A DNA stretch of 64,000 nt, taken from assembly GCF_005234135.1 (NCBI RefSeq), contig NZ_CP039964.1:124001-188000 (forward strand). The letters run 5' to 3'. Below, piece by piece: positions 26,857 to 36,827 of this stretch. Numbering within the stretch: the stretch's first letter is position 1; the number at the start of each line of letters is the position of its first letter. Position numbers and translations under genes: made by a program. This DNA comes from Pseudorhodobacter turbinis (GTDB lineage Bacteria > Pseudomonadota > Alphaproteobacteria > Rhodobacterales > Rhodobacteraceae). The notes under the pieces were generated by a model. That model was not told where the DNA came from. It ran no database searches and saw only the letters and a list, made by a program, of their open reading frames with translations.

Positions 26857-27025
26857 CCTTACCATAAATTGCTTTCTCTATTTGGAAAGCGGTCTGCCTC
26901 AAATCGGCCCGCTGTGATTGATAAGCGTTGCCCCTTACGTTGAAAGCCGTCTATTCTTCGACAACAAAGAATATTCAACCGTCTGCTTTTAAGGGGATGG
27001 AAGTGTTTATTACGGGTAAGATTTC

Positions 27026-29479
27026 ATGGAAAAACGATCGCTCAGTGAGCGCGATATTTGCACAAAATTCATAACTCCTGCACTCCGCCTCAAAGGCTGG
27101 GACGAAATTACCCAGATACGTGAAGAAGTTAGTTTTACCAAAGGCCGCATAATTGTCCGCGGTAAATTGGTCAGTCGCGGCAAAGGCAAGCGTGCGGACT
27201 ACATTCTTTCTGTAAAGCCTAACATACCGATCGCTCTCATCGAGGCCAAAGACAACAGTCAGGCGGTCGGGGCAGGGCTTCAGCAGGGGCTAGACTACGC
27301 TGAAACGCTGGATATCCCCTTCGTGTTTGCGTCTAATGGCGATGGTTTCGTGTTTCACGATCGGACCGGTATGTCGACGCCGCCAGAGGTCACTCTGACG
27401 TTAGACCAGTTTCCGTCGCCGGACGAACTCTGGGCGCGGTATCGGGCGTGGAAAGGTCTTTCGGATGAAGGATCAGAGATCGCACTTCAGGACTATTTCG
27501 ATGACGGTAGTGGCAAAACCCCACGGTATTACCAAGTCAACGCCGTCAATTCGACAATTGAAGCCATTGCCAAAGGGCAGGACCGCGTTCTTTTGGTCAT
27601 GGCGACGGGCACGGGTAAAACCTATACGGCATTTCAAATCATTTGGCGGCTTTGGAAAGCTGGGCAAAAGAAGCGTATCCTATTTCTTGCCGACCGGAAT
27701 GTTCTTATTGATCAGACGATGGTGAATGATTTCCGGCCATTTGCGGGAAGTATGGCCAAGCTTTCAACGCAGGCGAAGACAATTGAACGTGCAGACGGAA
27801 CCTCGACTGATGTAACATTGGCTTTGGATAAACACCGCCGGATTGACACTTCCTATGAGATTTATCTTGGCCTTTATCAGGCCATCACCGGCCCTAACGA
27901 AAGTCAGAAGCTCTATAAGGAGTTTTCACCTGATTTCTTTGATCTGATCGTAATCGACGAGTGTCACCGGGGCAGTGCTGCTGATGATTCTGCTTGGCGG
28001 GAAATCCTGGACCATTTCGGCTCGGCAACCCAGATCGGTCTGACCGCAACGCCTAAAGAGACTGAGTATGCCTCCAACATCGACTACTTCGGGGCACCCG
28101 TTTACAGCTATTCGTTGAAACAAGGCATACGGGACGGGTTCTTGGCACCCTATAAGGTGATCAAAGTTCACATCGACCGCGACGTTCAAGGCTATCGACC
28201 TGTGCAAGGGCAACTTGACCGTGCGGGCGAAGAAGTTGAGGATCGGATCTACAACGCCAAGGATTTCGATCGGACTCTGGTTCTGGACGATCGAACCAAA
28301 CTGGTTGCCCATAAGGTTTCGGAGTTTCTGAAGCAGAGCGGCGATCGGATGGCCAAGACGATTGTATTCTGTGTTGATCAGGAGCACGCGGCGCGGATGC
28401 GGCAGGCGCTGATCAATGAAAATGCCGATCTGGTGGCGCAAAACCATCGTTACGTCATGCGTATCACAGGGAATGACAAAGAAGGCCTCGATCAACTTGG
28501 TAACTTTATCGACCCCGAAGCAGCCTATCCGGTAATCGTTACCACTTCGAGGCTTCTCTCGACTGGGGTGGATGCGCAAACCTGTCGCCTGATCGTTTTA
28601 GACCGAGAGGTCGGGTCAATGACCGAGTTCAAGCAAATCGTCGGTCGCGGCACGCGCGTTCATGAGGATACCCAGAAGCTGTTTTTCACTGTCATGGATT
28701 TTCGGGGGTCAACAAGCCATTTTGCTGATCCGGAATTCGATGGTGAACCTGTTCAAATCTACCAGCCTGGCCCAGACGATCCGATCACACCACCGGATGA
28801 TGTTCCCCAGACCGATGATGAAGGCGCGCCCCTGCCAGATAAGCCTAGCGATGATGAAACGGTTCTCACCGATCACGTCGATCCGATTGCTGACAAGCAG
28901 GGCGGCGGACCGATCCGCAAGGTCTATGTCGATGGGGTCGGCGCAGTCATCGTGGCAGAGCGCGTTGAATACCTCGACGAAAATGGCAAGCTCGTTACAG
29001 AGTCTTTACGCGATTACACGCGCAAAGCCCTGAAGCGGCAGTTTGCCAGCCTTGATGATTTTCTCAAACGCTGGAATGGCGAAGGCCGAAAGCAGGCCCT
29101 GTTCGAAGAGCTGGAGGCCGAAGGTCTGCCGCTCGATGTTATCGCTTCGGAGCTGGGCAAGGATCTGGATCCATTCGACCTGATCTGTCACATAGCCTTC
29201 GACGCAAAACCACTGACCCGGCGTGAGCGGGCTGAAAGCGTAAAAAAACGCGATGTATTCACCAAATATGGGCCTCAAGCGAAAGCTGTTTTGGAGGCCT
29301 TGCTGGAAAAATATGCCGATGAGGGCGTTATGGACCTCGACGATCTTGGTGTGTTGAAGATCGCGCCATTCAGTGGCATGGGAAGTGTCGTTGAACTCGT
29401 CCGCGCTTTCGGCGGAAAACCTGGGTTCGAACAGGCCGTTCACGACCTGCAAGCTGCCATTTACAAAGAAAGCGCATAA
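27026..29479 (+). CDS. hsdR: type I restriction enzyme, R subunit
   Basis: The 817-residue protein has an N-terminal PD-(D/E)xK nuclease (D58 in RADYIL, E73 and K75 in LIEAKD), then a superfamily 2 motor with Walker A ATGTGKTY (193-200), DECH (311-314), GLTATP and the helicase C-terminal part with VTTSRLLSTGVDAQTCRLIV and QIVGRGTR. The C-terminal domain (after about 640) resembles the EcoEI R C-terminal domain that docks on the methylase. It would translocate and cut DNA unmethylated at the HsdS site. It is complete and lies three bases before hsdM. It is unrelated in detail to the broken hsdR at 14720-16875, which has the TQGSGKS-type motor. Confidence 0.93.
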   Translation: MEKRSLSERDICTKFITPALRLKGWDEITQIREEVSFTKGRIIVRGKLVSRGKGKRADYILSVKPNIPIALIEAKDNSQAVGAGLQQGLDYAETLDIPFVFASNGDGFVFHDRTGMSTPPEVTLTLDQFPSPDELWARYRAWKGLSDEGSEIALQDYFDDGSGKTPRYYQVNAVNSTIEAIAKGQDRVLLVMATGTGKTYTAFQIIWRLWKAGQKKRILFLADRNVLIDQTMVNDFRPFAGSMAKLSTQAKTIERADGTSTDVTLALDKHRRIDTSYEIYLGLYQAITGPNESQKLYKEFSPDFFDLIVIDECHRGSAADDSAWREILDHFGSATQIGLTATPKETEYASNIDYFGAPVYSYSLKQGIRDGFLAPYKVIKVHIDRDVQGYRPVQGQLDRAGEEVEDRIYNAKDFDRTLVLDDRTKLVAHKVSEFLKQSGDRMAKTIVFCVDQEHAARMRQALINENADLVAQNHRYVMRITGNDKEGLDQLGNFIDPEAAYPVIVTTSRLLSTGVDAQTCRLIVLDREVGSMTEFKQIVGRGTRVHEDTQKLFFTVMDFRGSTSHFADPEFDGEPVQIYQPGPDDPITPPDDVPQTDDEGAPLPDKPSDDETVLTDHVDPIADKQGGGPIRKVYVDGVGAVIVAERVEYLDENGKLVTESLRDYTRKALKRQFASLDDFLKRWNGEGRKQALFEELEAEGLPLDVIASELGKDLDPFDLICHIAFDAKPLTRRERAESVKKRDVFTKYGPQAKAVLEALLEKYADEGVMDLDDLGVLKIAPFSGMGSVVELVRAFGGKPGFEQAVHDLQAAIYKESA

Positions 29480-29482
29480 CTT

Positions 29483-30931
29483 ATGTCCGTCCGAAGCCTT
29501 GTGAAATCTCTTCAGCAGATCATGTGGAAAGACACAGGGGTCGACGGTGATGCTCAGCGTCTTAGCCAGCTTGTTTGGATGTTCTTTCTAAAGATCATCG
29601 ACGATCAGGATAAAGAGCTTGAGCTGACGAAAGAGAACTACAGATCGCCAATCCCTGTTGATTTGCAGTGGCGCACCTGGGCGGCAGATCCTGAAGGGAT
29701 CACCGGCGATACGCTTCTGAATTTCGTGAATGAGACACTATTCCCAGAGCTCAAAGCTTTGCCTATTTTGGCGGGTTCGCGTGCAAAGGTCGTGCGCGAT
29801 GTTTTTGAGGACACTTACAACTACATGAAATCCGGTCAGTTGATGCGCCAAGTGATCAACAAAATCAGCGAAGTCGACTTCAACAACCTGACCGAGCGCC
29901 AGCACTTCGGAGACATTTACGAGCAATTGCTGAACGACCTGCAAAATGCGGGCAACGCGGGCGAATACTATACCCCGCGTGCTGTCACGTCCTTCATGGT
30001 GCAACAGATGGATCCTCACCCCGGCGAGGTCTTGTTTGACCCGGCTTGCGGCACTGGCGGCTTTTTGACCTGCGCCATGCGCCACATGCGCGACAACTAC
30101 GTCAAACGCCCCGAGCATGAGGTGCTGATGCAGGGCGCCCTGCGCGCCGTGGAAAAGAAACCGCTGCCCCACATGCTCTGCGTCACCAACATGCTGCTCA
30201 ATGGGGTTGAGGAACCCGACTTCGTGCGCCACGACAACACGCTGGCCCGCCCGCTGGTCAGTTGGACCCGCGACGAACGCGTCGACATTGTCCTTACCAA
30301 CCCACCCTTTGGCGGCAAGGAAGAGGACGGGATCGAATCCAACTTCCCCACCTTCCGCACCCGGGAAACCGCCGATCTGTTCCTTGCCTTGATCATCCGC
30401 CTGCTCAAACCCGGTGGCCGTGCCGCCGTGGTGCTGCCTGACGGCTCGCTTTTTGGCGAGGGGATCAAGACCCGCCTCAAGGAGCACCTGATGGAAGAAT
30501 GCAACCTGCACACCATAGTGCGGCTGCCGAACTCGGTCTTCAAACCCTATGCCTCCATTGGCACCAACCTGCTGTTCTTTGAGAAGGGCACGCCCACGAA
30601 GGACATTTGGTATTGGGAACACAAGGTGCCCGAGACGCAGAAAGCCTATTCGATGACCAAGCCGATCCGGCTGGATCATCTGGATGATTGTGCCGCATGG
30701 TGGGGTGGCGCCGCGCGCGAAGGGCGCGTTGAGGGCCCGCAGGCGTGGAAGGTCACGGCAGACGAGATCAAGGGGCGCGGCTATAATCTTGACGTCAAGA
30801 ACCCCCATACGGTGGTCGAGGATCACGGCGATCCTGAAACCCTGCTGGCCGATCTGACTGCGGCAGAGGCCGAGACAGCCGCCCTGCGCGACCAGTTGAA
30901 AGCGATCCTGACCGAGGCGCTGGCGAGATGA
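29483..30931 (+). CDS. hsdM: type I DNA adenine methyltransferase, M subunit
   Basis: The 482-residue product has an N-terminal helical HsdM domain (residues 1-140), the AdoMet motif DPACGTGG (186-193) and the catalytic NPPF (273-276). With HsdS it transfers a methyl group to N6 of adenine in the recognition site and protects host DNA. The start follows the hsdR stop by three bases and the stop overlaps the hsdS start (ATGA), so the operon order is R-M-S. No mutation of key residues is seen. Confidence 0.94.
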   Translation: MSVRSLVKSLQQIMWKDTGVDGDAQRLSQLVWMFFLKIIDDQDKELELTKENYRSPIPVDLQWRTWAADPEGITGDTLLNFVNETLFPELKALPILAGSRAKVVRDVFEDTYNYMKSGQLMRQVINKISEVDFNNLTERQHFGDIYEQLLNDLQNAGNAGEYYTPRAVTSFMVQQMDPHPGEVLFDPACGTGGFLTCAMRHMRDNYVKRPEHEVLMQGALRAVEKKPLPHMLCVTNMLLNGVEEPDFVRHDNTLARPLVSWTRDERVDIVLTNPPFGGKEEDGIESNFPTFRTRETADLFLALIIRLLKPGGRAAVVLPDGSLFGEGIKTRLKEHLMEECNLHTIVRLPNSVFKPYASIGTNLLFFEKGTPTKDIWYWEHKVPETQKAYSMTKPIRLDHLDDCAAWWGGAAREGRVEGPQAWKVTADEIKGRGYNLDVKNPHTVVEDHGDPETLLADLTAAEAETAALRDQLKAILTEALAR

Positions 30932-32667
30932 AGGACGCCACGTTTTCCTCTGCCCGCCTGCTAGCGCTTTACGACCGCATCAGCGATGCCGACGACGCCA
31001 TCCCACGCCTGCGCCGCTTCGTGCAGGACCTCGCCGTGCGCGGCAAACTGGTGGAGCAGGACGCTAGCGACGAGCCTGCGGCGGAGTTGTTGGAGCGGAT
31101 CGCGCAGGAGAAGGCGCGGTTGGTGAAAGCGAAAGAGATCAAAAAGTCAGAAGTAGAAAGCGTTACCCACGACGAAGAACCGTATGTTTTGCCAAGAAAC
31201 TGGGCATGGACGCGACTTGGGTCGATTGGTGATTGGGGTGCAGGTTCAACACCGTCGCGCGGCAATTCTGAACTCTACGGCGGCTCGATGACATGGTTGA
31301 AATCGGGCGAGTTAAACGACAACACCGCCCTCGCGGGATCAGAGGAAACAGTTACCGAAATCGCCGTTAAAAAAGGTTCGTTCCGGGTCAACAAGCCCGG
31401 CGACGTTCTAATCGCAATGTATGGTGCGACGATTGGAAAACTTGCGATTCTTGCGGAAACGGCAGTTACAAATCAGGCCGTTTGCGGATGCACCCCGTTT
31501 GATGGCGTGGCCAACCGTTTTCTATTCTTGTTTCTGCTTGCCTACCGCGCAAAATTTCACGCAGCCAGCGAGGGGGGCGCGCAACCAAATATTTCTAAGG
31601 TGAAAATCGTTGGGACGCCATTCTCCCTCCCACCCCTCGCCGAGCAGCACCGGATTGTGGCCAAGGTCGATGAACTCATGGCGCTGTGTGATCAGTTGGA
31701 ACAGGCCCGCGTGGGGCGCGAGGCGGTGCGGGACCGGCTGACCACCGCCAGCCTCGCTCGTCTGACCGCCCCAGACACCGACGCGGAGGCCTTCCAATCC
31801 CACGCCCGCTTTGCCCTGCAATCCCTCCCCACCCTCACCACCCGCCCCGACCAAATCAAAACCCTCCGCCAAACCATCCTGAACCTCGCTGTGCGTGGAA
31901 AACTGGTGGCGCAGAATACAGCGGACGAACCGGCGGAGGAGCTGTTAGGAAGAATTGCGCAGGAGAAGGCGCGGCTTTTGAAGAGTGGGGAACTCAAAAA
32001 GCAGAAACCGCTGCCGCCAATCGATGAAGATGAAATAAGATTTATTCTGCCCACTGGCTGGAAGTGGGCGCGGCTTGGAGACCTCAGCCAATTCGTAACA
32101 AGTGGCTCGCGAGACTGGGCCAAGCACTACGCAAATGAGGGTGCAATCTTTGTCCGAATGGGAAACCTGTCCAAAAACCATTATCAGCTTCGGCTCGATC
32201 ATATACAGCGAGTGAATGCACCAGCTGGCGGCGAAGGTACGCGCACAAGCTTGGAGGGCGGCGATGTCCTCATATCGATCACGGGCGATGTCGGTATGCT
32301 TGGACTGATACCGGATGATTTTGGCGAGGCATACATCAACCAGCACACCGCGATGGTTCGGCCGATGCCTGACATGAAAGGACGTTATCTACCTGAACTT
32401 TTTCGCTCCCCTTTTGCTCAGGATCAATTCAACGCCCCGCAAAGAGGCATCAAGAACAGTTTCCGGCTGACCGATGTGACGCAGTTCGTCGTTCCCCTCC
32501 CACCCCTCGCCGAACAACACCGCATCGTGGCAAAGGTCGATGCCCTGATGGCGCTGTGCGATCAGCTGGAGGCAAGCATCACCACCACCGCCACCACCCG
32601 CAGCAAACTTCTCAACGCCCTCCTGCACGAGGCGCTGGAACCCGCCACCGAACTGGAAAGCGCATGA
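30928..32667 (+). CDS. hsdS: type I specificity subunit with two target recognition domains
   Basis: The 579-residue protein has two half-repeats. Each has a helical spacer (LAVRGKLV...EPAAELLERIAQEKARL, near residues 35-65 and again near 315-350), a target recognition domain beginning LPRNWAWTRLGS or LPTGWKWARLGD, and the closing PPLAEQHRIVAKVDELMALC (second copy VDALMALC). The two recognition domains differ, so a bipartite asymmetric DNA site is expected. At DNA level the closing repeats (31625-31700 and 32495-32570) share 66 of 76 bases. The stop overlaps the HNH gene start. Confidence 0.92.
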   Translation: MKDATFSSARLLALYDRISDADDAIPRLRRFVQDLAVRGKLVEQDASDEPAAELLERIAQEKARLVKAKEIKKSEVESVTHDEEPYVLPRNWAWTRLGSIGDWGAGSTPSRGNSELYGGSMTWLKSGELNDNTALAGSEETVTEIAVKKGSFRVNKPGDVLIAMYGATIGKLAILAETAVTNQAVCGCTPFDGVANRFLFLFLLAYRAKFHAASEGGAQPNISKVKIVGTPFSLPPLAEQHRIVAKVDELMALCDQLEQARVGREAVRDRLTTASLARLTAPDTDAEAFQSHARFALQSLPTLTTRPDQIKTLRQTILNLAVRGKLVAQNTADEPAEELLGRIAQEKARLLKSGELKKQKPLPPIDEDEIRFILPTGWKWARLGDLSQFVTSGSRDWAKHYANEGAIFVRMGNLSKNHYQLRLDHIQRVNAPAGGEGTRTSLEGGDVLISITGDVGMLGLIPDDFGEAYINQHTAMVRPMPDMKGRYLPELFRSPFAQDQFNAPQRGIKNSFRLTDVTQFVVPLPPLAEQHRIVAKVDALMALCDQLEASITTTATTRSKLLNALLHEALEPATELESA

Positions 32668-34157
32668 CATTGAAACCCGTCGAGGCAGAGCGCCTTTTGT
32701 CCAACCGTTTTGGTGATCCGGCCAAAGCCCCGACCGATTATGTGATAGGTTTCCGCACCCGAACCGGGAAAGTTTTGGCGATGCATCGGCAGGCCAGCGA
32801 AACGAGGATCTGGTTTCAACCGCCGACGCCGCCCGAGATGGATGGGGTGGTCTTGTTGGCTGTGCCGAATAACGGGAATTCCAATATTAACGGCCCGCTG
32901 AGCCCATTGGCGCGTCCGGATACACTTCGAGTTGAAATTGACACTGCGGCAGCGTTGCAGAGATTCATCGACTGGTATGGCGGTGGCTCTGCGGTTGAGA
33001 TCGAAGATACTCTGCCTGTGCCGCGTATCGCAGATTTCAAAGCAATCTTTGAGCGATTTCAAAGCCTGGTCACTGCCCGCTCGGGGCATCCGTTTGAAAC
33101 CTTTGAGGATGGCCTCGCCGCGAGCTGGGAAAGCTATAAGCCGCTCCTGCGTAAACATGCCCTTGCGTTATTGGCGCCGGACAGCTGGGACGAGGCGAAT
33201 ATCGGTTCAGGCAGCATCCTCAGACATGTGATCGATGCGATAGAAATCCAGAAGGATAGTCGCACCAACCTGACAAACAACCTTTTGTTCTGGCAAAACC
33301 GGTATGGCCATGCCAACCGCGAGCACCGGATACTGTTGGAAGCGCTGCAAACACCAAATCAAACACGAGAAATGGAGCGGATACTTTTCGACTTTTATCG
33401 TGGCAACGCGGACGATGGTGCGACGTTCGACCGGTTGGCGGATATGGGTGGCAAGTATACGCTGATCGCCTATCTGTTCTTCCTCAAGGACATGGATCGC
33501 TACATGCCGATCCAGCCCACCGGATTTGACCGTGCATTCCGTGCGATGGATATTGATTTCTCTACCCTGCGACAGTGTTCATGGGACAATTACTCGACCT
33601 ATCTTGCAATCCTAGCTGCGCTTCGTCCGCTTATCGCCAGTGAGGCAAAGCTGGCTTCCGTCCGATTGGTTGATGCGCATTCGCTTGTTTGGATTTTGGC
33701 GTCGCTTATGAAGCTGGAAGCCGCTGGGGAGCTGGCGGTTTCTGGAGGGAAGGCTTCAGATGGTCGCGTGCTGGGCGCGCGCGAAAAATCGATCATAGCG
33801 ATGCGCCTTTCAGTAGAAAACACTGTCAAAGGGTCTAACGGTCAGGTTGTTGAACGGACGGTGAAGAACAAGGAATTGCGGATGTCGCGCGATGAATTGG
33901 AGGCCACTATCGCCCGACTGCTGGAGCTGCAAGGCGACCGTTGCGCGTTAACCGGCATTCGATTGCAATTTCATGGCGGCAATGCTGACAAAAACCTGTT
34001 GCCGTCACTGGATCGAATTGACAGTGACGGCCACTATGAGGACAAAAATCTACAGGTCGTCTGCCAGTTCATCAATTTCTGGAAGGGTGACAGTGACAAT
34101 GAAGCGTTTTCCGATCTCCTCATGCTCGTAAGAAATCAAGTGGATTTGCGCGCCTGA
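32664..34157 (+). CDS. unknown protein with C-terminal HNH-like nuclease motif, fourth gene of the hsd operon
   Basis: The start at 32664 overlaps the hsdS stop as ATGA, which settles it over an upstream in-frame ATG at 32556. The 497-residue product has an N-terminal domain of unknown type (YVIGFRTRTGKVLAMHRQAS, about 1-110), a long helical middle (about 115-400, with SYKPLLRKHALALLAPDSWD and LTNNLLFWQNRYGHANREH), and a C-terminal zinc-knuckle-like segment: GDRCALTG (C427), LPSLDRIDSDGHY (D450, R451, D453) and LQVVCQFINFWKGD (C467, N471, K474). This is the PSLDRID form of the HNH/beta-beta-alpha-metal fold. The tight overlap says it is made with the restriction enzyme. Standard type I systems have three subunits, so its role (extra nuclease, control, or anti-phage effector) is open. 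Confidence 0.7.
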   Translation: MTLKPVEAERLLSNRFGDPAKAPTDYVIGFRTRTGKVLAMHRQASETRIWFQPPTPPEMDGVVLLAVPNNGNSNINGPLSPLARPDTLRVEIDTAAALQRFIDWYGGGSAVEIEDTLPVPRIADFKAIFERFQSLVTARSGHPFETFEDGLAASWESYKPLLRKHALALLAPDSWDEANIGSGSILRHVIDAIEIQKDSRTNLTNNLLFWQNRYGHANREHRILLEALQTPNQTREMERILFDFYRGNADDGATFDRLADMGGKYTLIAYLFFLKDMDRYMPIQPTGFDRAFRAMDIDFSTLRQCSWDNYSTYLAILAALRPLIASEAKLASVRLVDAHSLVWILASLMKLEAAGELAVSGGKASDGRVLGAREKSIIAMRLSVENTVKGSNGQVVERTVKNKELRMSRDELEATIARLLELQGDRCALTGIRLQFHGGNADKNLLPSLDRIDSDGHYEDKNLQVVCQFINFWKGDSDNEAFSDLLMLVRNQVDLRA

Positions 34158-34268
34158 TGCCGTTGATGTAGCGGCTATGCTCTGCAAACTATGCTGAAGC
34201 TCGGTCGTAAAAAGATCGTTAATTGACGCAGACGAATTCGCAGCGTTCTTGATGCTTAGGGATCAATC

Positions 34269-34595
34269 CTAAACGATCTTACCGTTTCGAATGTCGAGCG
34301 CCTTAATAACGTCAACTACATGATAATGCACACGACCATCTACAATCGGTCTGTCATGGCCTGATCCGTTGTTTTCGATAATCTCGATTATTTTGTCAGG
34401 CAGTCGTTCCGGATCGATTGGCAGGCCCGCATCAAGTGCTGTTCGGATAAAATGGACGGTCACAAGAGTTTCGGTATAAATGTCGTCGCTTTCGGTTGGC
34501 CGCCGTTGCATTTTCGGGGGCTGAGGTGGTTGTAGTGGTCCGATAAAACGCGCCCTTTCACGTTGCAAATCATCAAGTGTGGGGCGTTTTTTCAT
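34269..34595 (-). CDS. hypothetical protein, 108 residues
   Basis: The ATG at 34595 has AAGGTAAAAC upstream. The product starts with a basic segment (KKRPTLDDLQRERARF), a proline-rich linker, then a helical part with TETLVTVHFIRTALDAGLP and a C-terminal HVVDVIKALDIR. No family is recognised. It is convergent with the HNH gene, 111 bases away, and lies just before the nested IS3 copy. It is a possible small regulator or antitoxin-like protein, without further support. Confidence 0.5.
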   Translation of the reverse strand: MKKRPTLDDLQRERARFIGPLQPPQPPKMQRRPTESDDIYTETLVTVHFIRTALDAGLPIDPERLPDKIIEIIENNGSGHDRPIVDGRVHYHVVDVIKALDIRNGKIV

Positions 34596-34762
34596 GTTTT
34601 ACCTTTTTGGTTCCATGGATTGGCCCGAAATATTAGCCAGTCAAGAGCGGGCCGCCTGAATTAGAGTTCAGGGTGCTTTCTAAGGTGATGCGGTAATCCC
34701 CCCCGAAAGTAAGGGGCTGCGGAAGTAGAATTTTCTCGGCAAGATGAACGAGGAGATTTTGA

Positions 34763-35026
34763 ATGAAAATGACCAGATATAGCGAACCCCAGATCCTTGC
34801 GATCCTGCGCCAAGCCGAAGGTGGTGTGCCGGTGGCCGAGCTTTGCCGTGAACATGGCATGAGCAATGCGTCGTTTTACAAATGGCGTGCGAAGTATGGT
34901 GGCATGGATGCATCCATGGTCAGCCAGATGAAAGCCATGGAGGAAGAGAACCGCAGGCTGAAGCGGATGTATGCAGATCTGAGCATGCAGGCGGACTTAT
35001 TGAAGGAAGCCCTCGGAAAAAAGTAA
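34763..35026 (+). CDS. IS3-family transposase OrfA
   Basis: This 87-residue protein has the helix-turn-helix of the IS3 OrfA family ([20 protein letters not shown], then [20 protein letters not shown]) and a leucine-zipper region ([20 protein letters not shown]). It binds the element's ends and dimerises. The stop TAA at 35024 lies just past the slippery AAAAAAG (35017-35023), where ribosomes can slip to make the fusion transposase. Confidence 0.85.
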   Translation: MKMTRYSEPQILAILRQAEGGVPVAELCREHGMSNASFYKWRAKYGGMDASMVSQMKAMEEENRRLKRMYADLSMQADLLKEALGKK

Positions 35027-35850
35027 CGGGGCCATCTCAGCGCCGCGAGATGGCCGAAACGGCGGTAGAGCGACGGGGCGTCAGCATCGCGCTGGCGTGC
35101 CGGGCCTTCGAGGTCAGCGAGACCTGCTATCGTTACAGCCCGAAGCTGAAAGACGAGAACGAGGTGATCGCCGATCTGCTGACAGGGCTGACGGATGCGC
35201 GCAAGACTTGGGGATTTGGCCTGTGTTTCCTGCATTTGCGCAACGTGAAGGGGCATCCGTGGAACCACAAGCGGGTCTACCGGATCTACTGTGAGCTGGA
35301 ACTGAACCTGCGCATCAAGCCGCGCAAGCGGCTGAAACGGGAGAAGCCTGACGTTCTGGCGGTCCCGAACAGACCGAATGTGACCTGGTCCATGGACTTC
35401 ATGGCGGATCGCCTCGGCGACGGCAGGGCTTTTCGGCTTTTGAATGTGTTGGACGACTTCAACCGCGAAGGGCTGGGGATCGAGGTTGATTTCTCGCTCC
35501 CTGCCGAACGGGTCATCCGCAGCCTTGATCGCATTATCGAATGGCGCGGAAAACCGGGCACGATCAGGGTCGACAATGGGCCGGAATATATCAGCGAAAC
35601 ACTGAGAAAATGGGCTGAGAAACATAGTGTTACGATCCAGCACATCCAACCCGGACAGCCCCAGCAGAACGCCTATGTCGAGCGCTACAACCGGACGGTT
35701 CGGCATGAATGGCTGGATCAATACATCATCGAAAGCATCGAGGAGGCTCAGGATCAGGCCACACAATGGCTCTGGACATATAACAACGACCGCCCGAACA
35801 TGGGCATCGGCGGCATCACACCCGCTATGAAACTGAAAATGGCCGCGTAA
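34763..35850 (+). CDS. IS3-family OrfAB fusion transposase (by -1 frameshift)
   Basis: The OrfB frame is -1 relative to OrfA and is continuous through 35850; AAAAAAG at 35017-35023 is the likely slip site. OrfB has the HTH_21 segment ([20 protein letters not shown]) and the integrase triad: D in [12 protein letters not shown] in IRVDNGPEY and E in [15 protein letters not shown]. It joins the element's ends to new DNA. Translated alone, OrfB may begin at the ATG at 35050. The copy has no premature stop. Confidence 0.82.
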
Positions 35851-35936
35851 GTTCTACAGATGCACCCCGTTAAAAAGGGGGCGATTACCATGCAATGCTC
35901 AAAACCGAACTAGTTTTGCATTGCGCTAAGTTAGTT

Positions 35937-36827
35937 TTAAGAAGACGGGCCGAGTTTCACAACAGCGTGGATCTGCATTTGGCTCTTGCCCTTGGTCGTT
36001 ATGAAGTGTGCCCATGCTAGCTGCTGTCTGTAACCTGCACCGATATCCAGGTCGACGGCCCGATAACCGTCAATGCCATCACAGATTGCCAGTTTTTCCA
36101 CTTCGGTAAGTTGTTCGCGCAGTGACGGTGTATGGCCATGAACGACTACAGTGGGCTTTTGACGGCGGCGCTCCGGATCTTGATCATCACCATTCCAACC
36201 ACCGATCCAGTTGAGAAATGGATACCGCATAGTGGCCCAGTGCATGTCCGATCTGATTTGATACCGGCTTTGTGCCAAAAACGTCGCCCTGTCGGCATGG
36301 GGGTCAATCCCCGCATGGACAAACAGCAAATCCCCGAGATGAAGGTGAGACGGCCCGTGAGCGATTTGTTCGAGGTAACCAGGGTGCAAAGCGGCCCTGA
36401 TTTTTTCTGTGATTGCAGCCCACGTATTGACCTGCTGTGAAAGACCCAGCTCAGACAAAACAGATTTTCCGCCATTGGTGAGCCAGTGTTCGAGACAGCT
36501 TTCATCTTTCATGGCGTCCAGAAGCATCAGATCGTGGTTTCCGGGCAGTATGTGCAGATTGTCTGCGAGGGCCTGCATGTTACCAGCCATCGCCAGTTTG
36601 ACCGCGGCGAAGGATGCTCTGCCTCGGTCAATGAGATCGCCAAGAAAGATTAGGTGCCGTCTGCTCGTGGTGCGCGGAATTGAGGCAATCGAGGAAAGCG
36701 CGGCATTGAGCAGCTCAGCCTCGCCATGGACGTCTCCGATAGCGAAGATCTCTTCGTTTTCAGGAAGTGCCCCCGGCAAGTCCCTCCATGACAGGTTATA
36801 GAAGCTTAGGTTTGCCGAAAAATTCAC
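35937..36827 (-). CDS. calcineurin-like metallophosphoesterase
   Basis: The 296-residue protein has the two-metal phosphoesterase motifs in order: FAIGDVHGE (about 32-40), FLGDLIDRG, ILPGNHDLML, and late VVHGHTP. This is the pattern of bacterial serine/threonine phosphatase-like and diadenosine-tetraphosphatase-like (ApaH-type) enzymes. It is soluble and has no signal peptide. The start is a GTG at 36827 without a clear ribosome site; a later start would cut into the fold. It is the last cargo gene, about 220 bases from the right end, so it is possibly a nucleotide- or protein-phosphatase accessory in defence. The substrate is unknown. Confidence 0.75.
   Translation of the reverse strand: MNFSANLSFYNLSWRDLPGALPENEEIFAIGDVHGEAELLNAALSSIASIPRTTSRRHLIFLGDLIDRGRASFAAVKLAMAGNMQALADNLHILPGNHDLMLLDAMKDESCLEHWLTNGGKSVLSELGLSQQVNTWAAITEKIRAALHPGYLEQIAHGPSHLHLGDLLFVHAGIDPHADRATFLAQSRYQIRSDMHWATMRYPFLNWIGGWNGDDQDPERRRQKPTVVVHGHTPSLREQLTEVEKLAICDGIDGYRAVDLDIGAGYRQQLAWAHFITTKGKSQMQIHAVVKLGPSS

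Larger units (their letters stand above)
34692..35889 (+). mobile_element. IS3-family insertion sequence (IS407-like), with 4-bp duplication
   Basis: The ends are GGTAATCCCCCCC at 34692 and the inverted GGTAATCGCCCCC finishing at 35889. ATGC occurs immediately outside both ends (34688-34691 and 35890-35893), as expected for the IS407 subgroup, which makes four-base duplications. It encodes OrfA and OrfB in overlapping frames with a slippery A run. The copy looks complete and is nested in the Tn7-like element. Confidence 0.8.
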
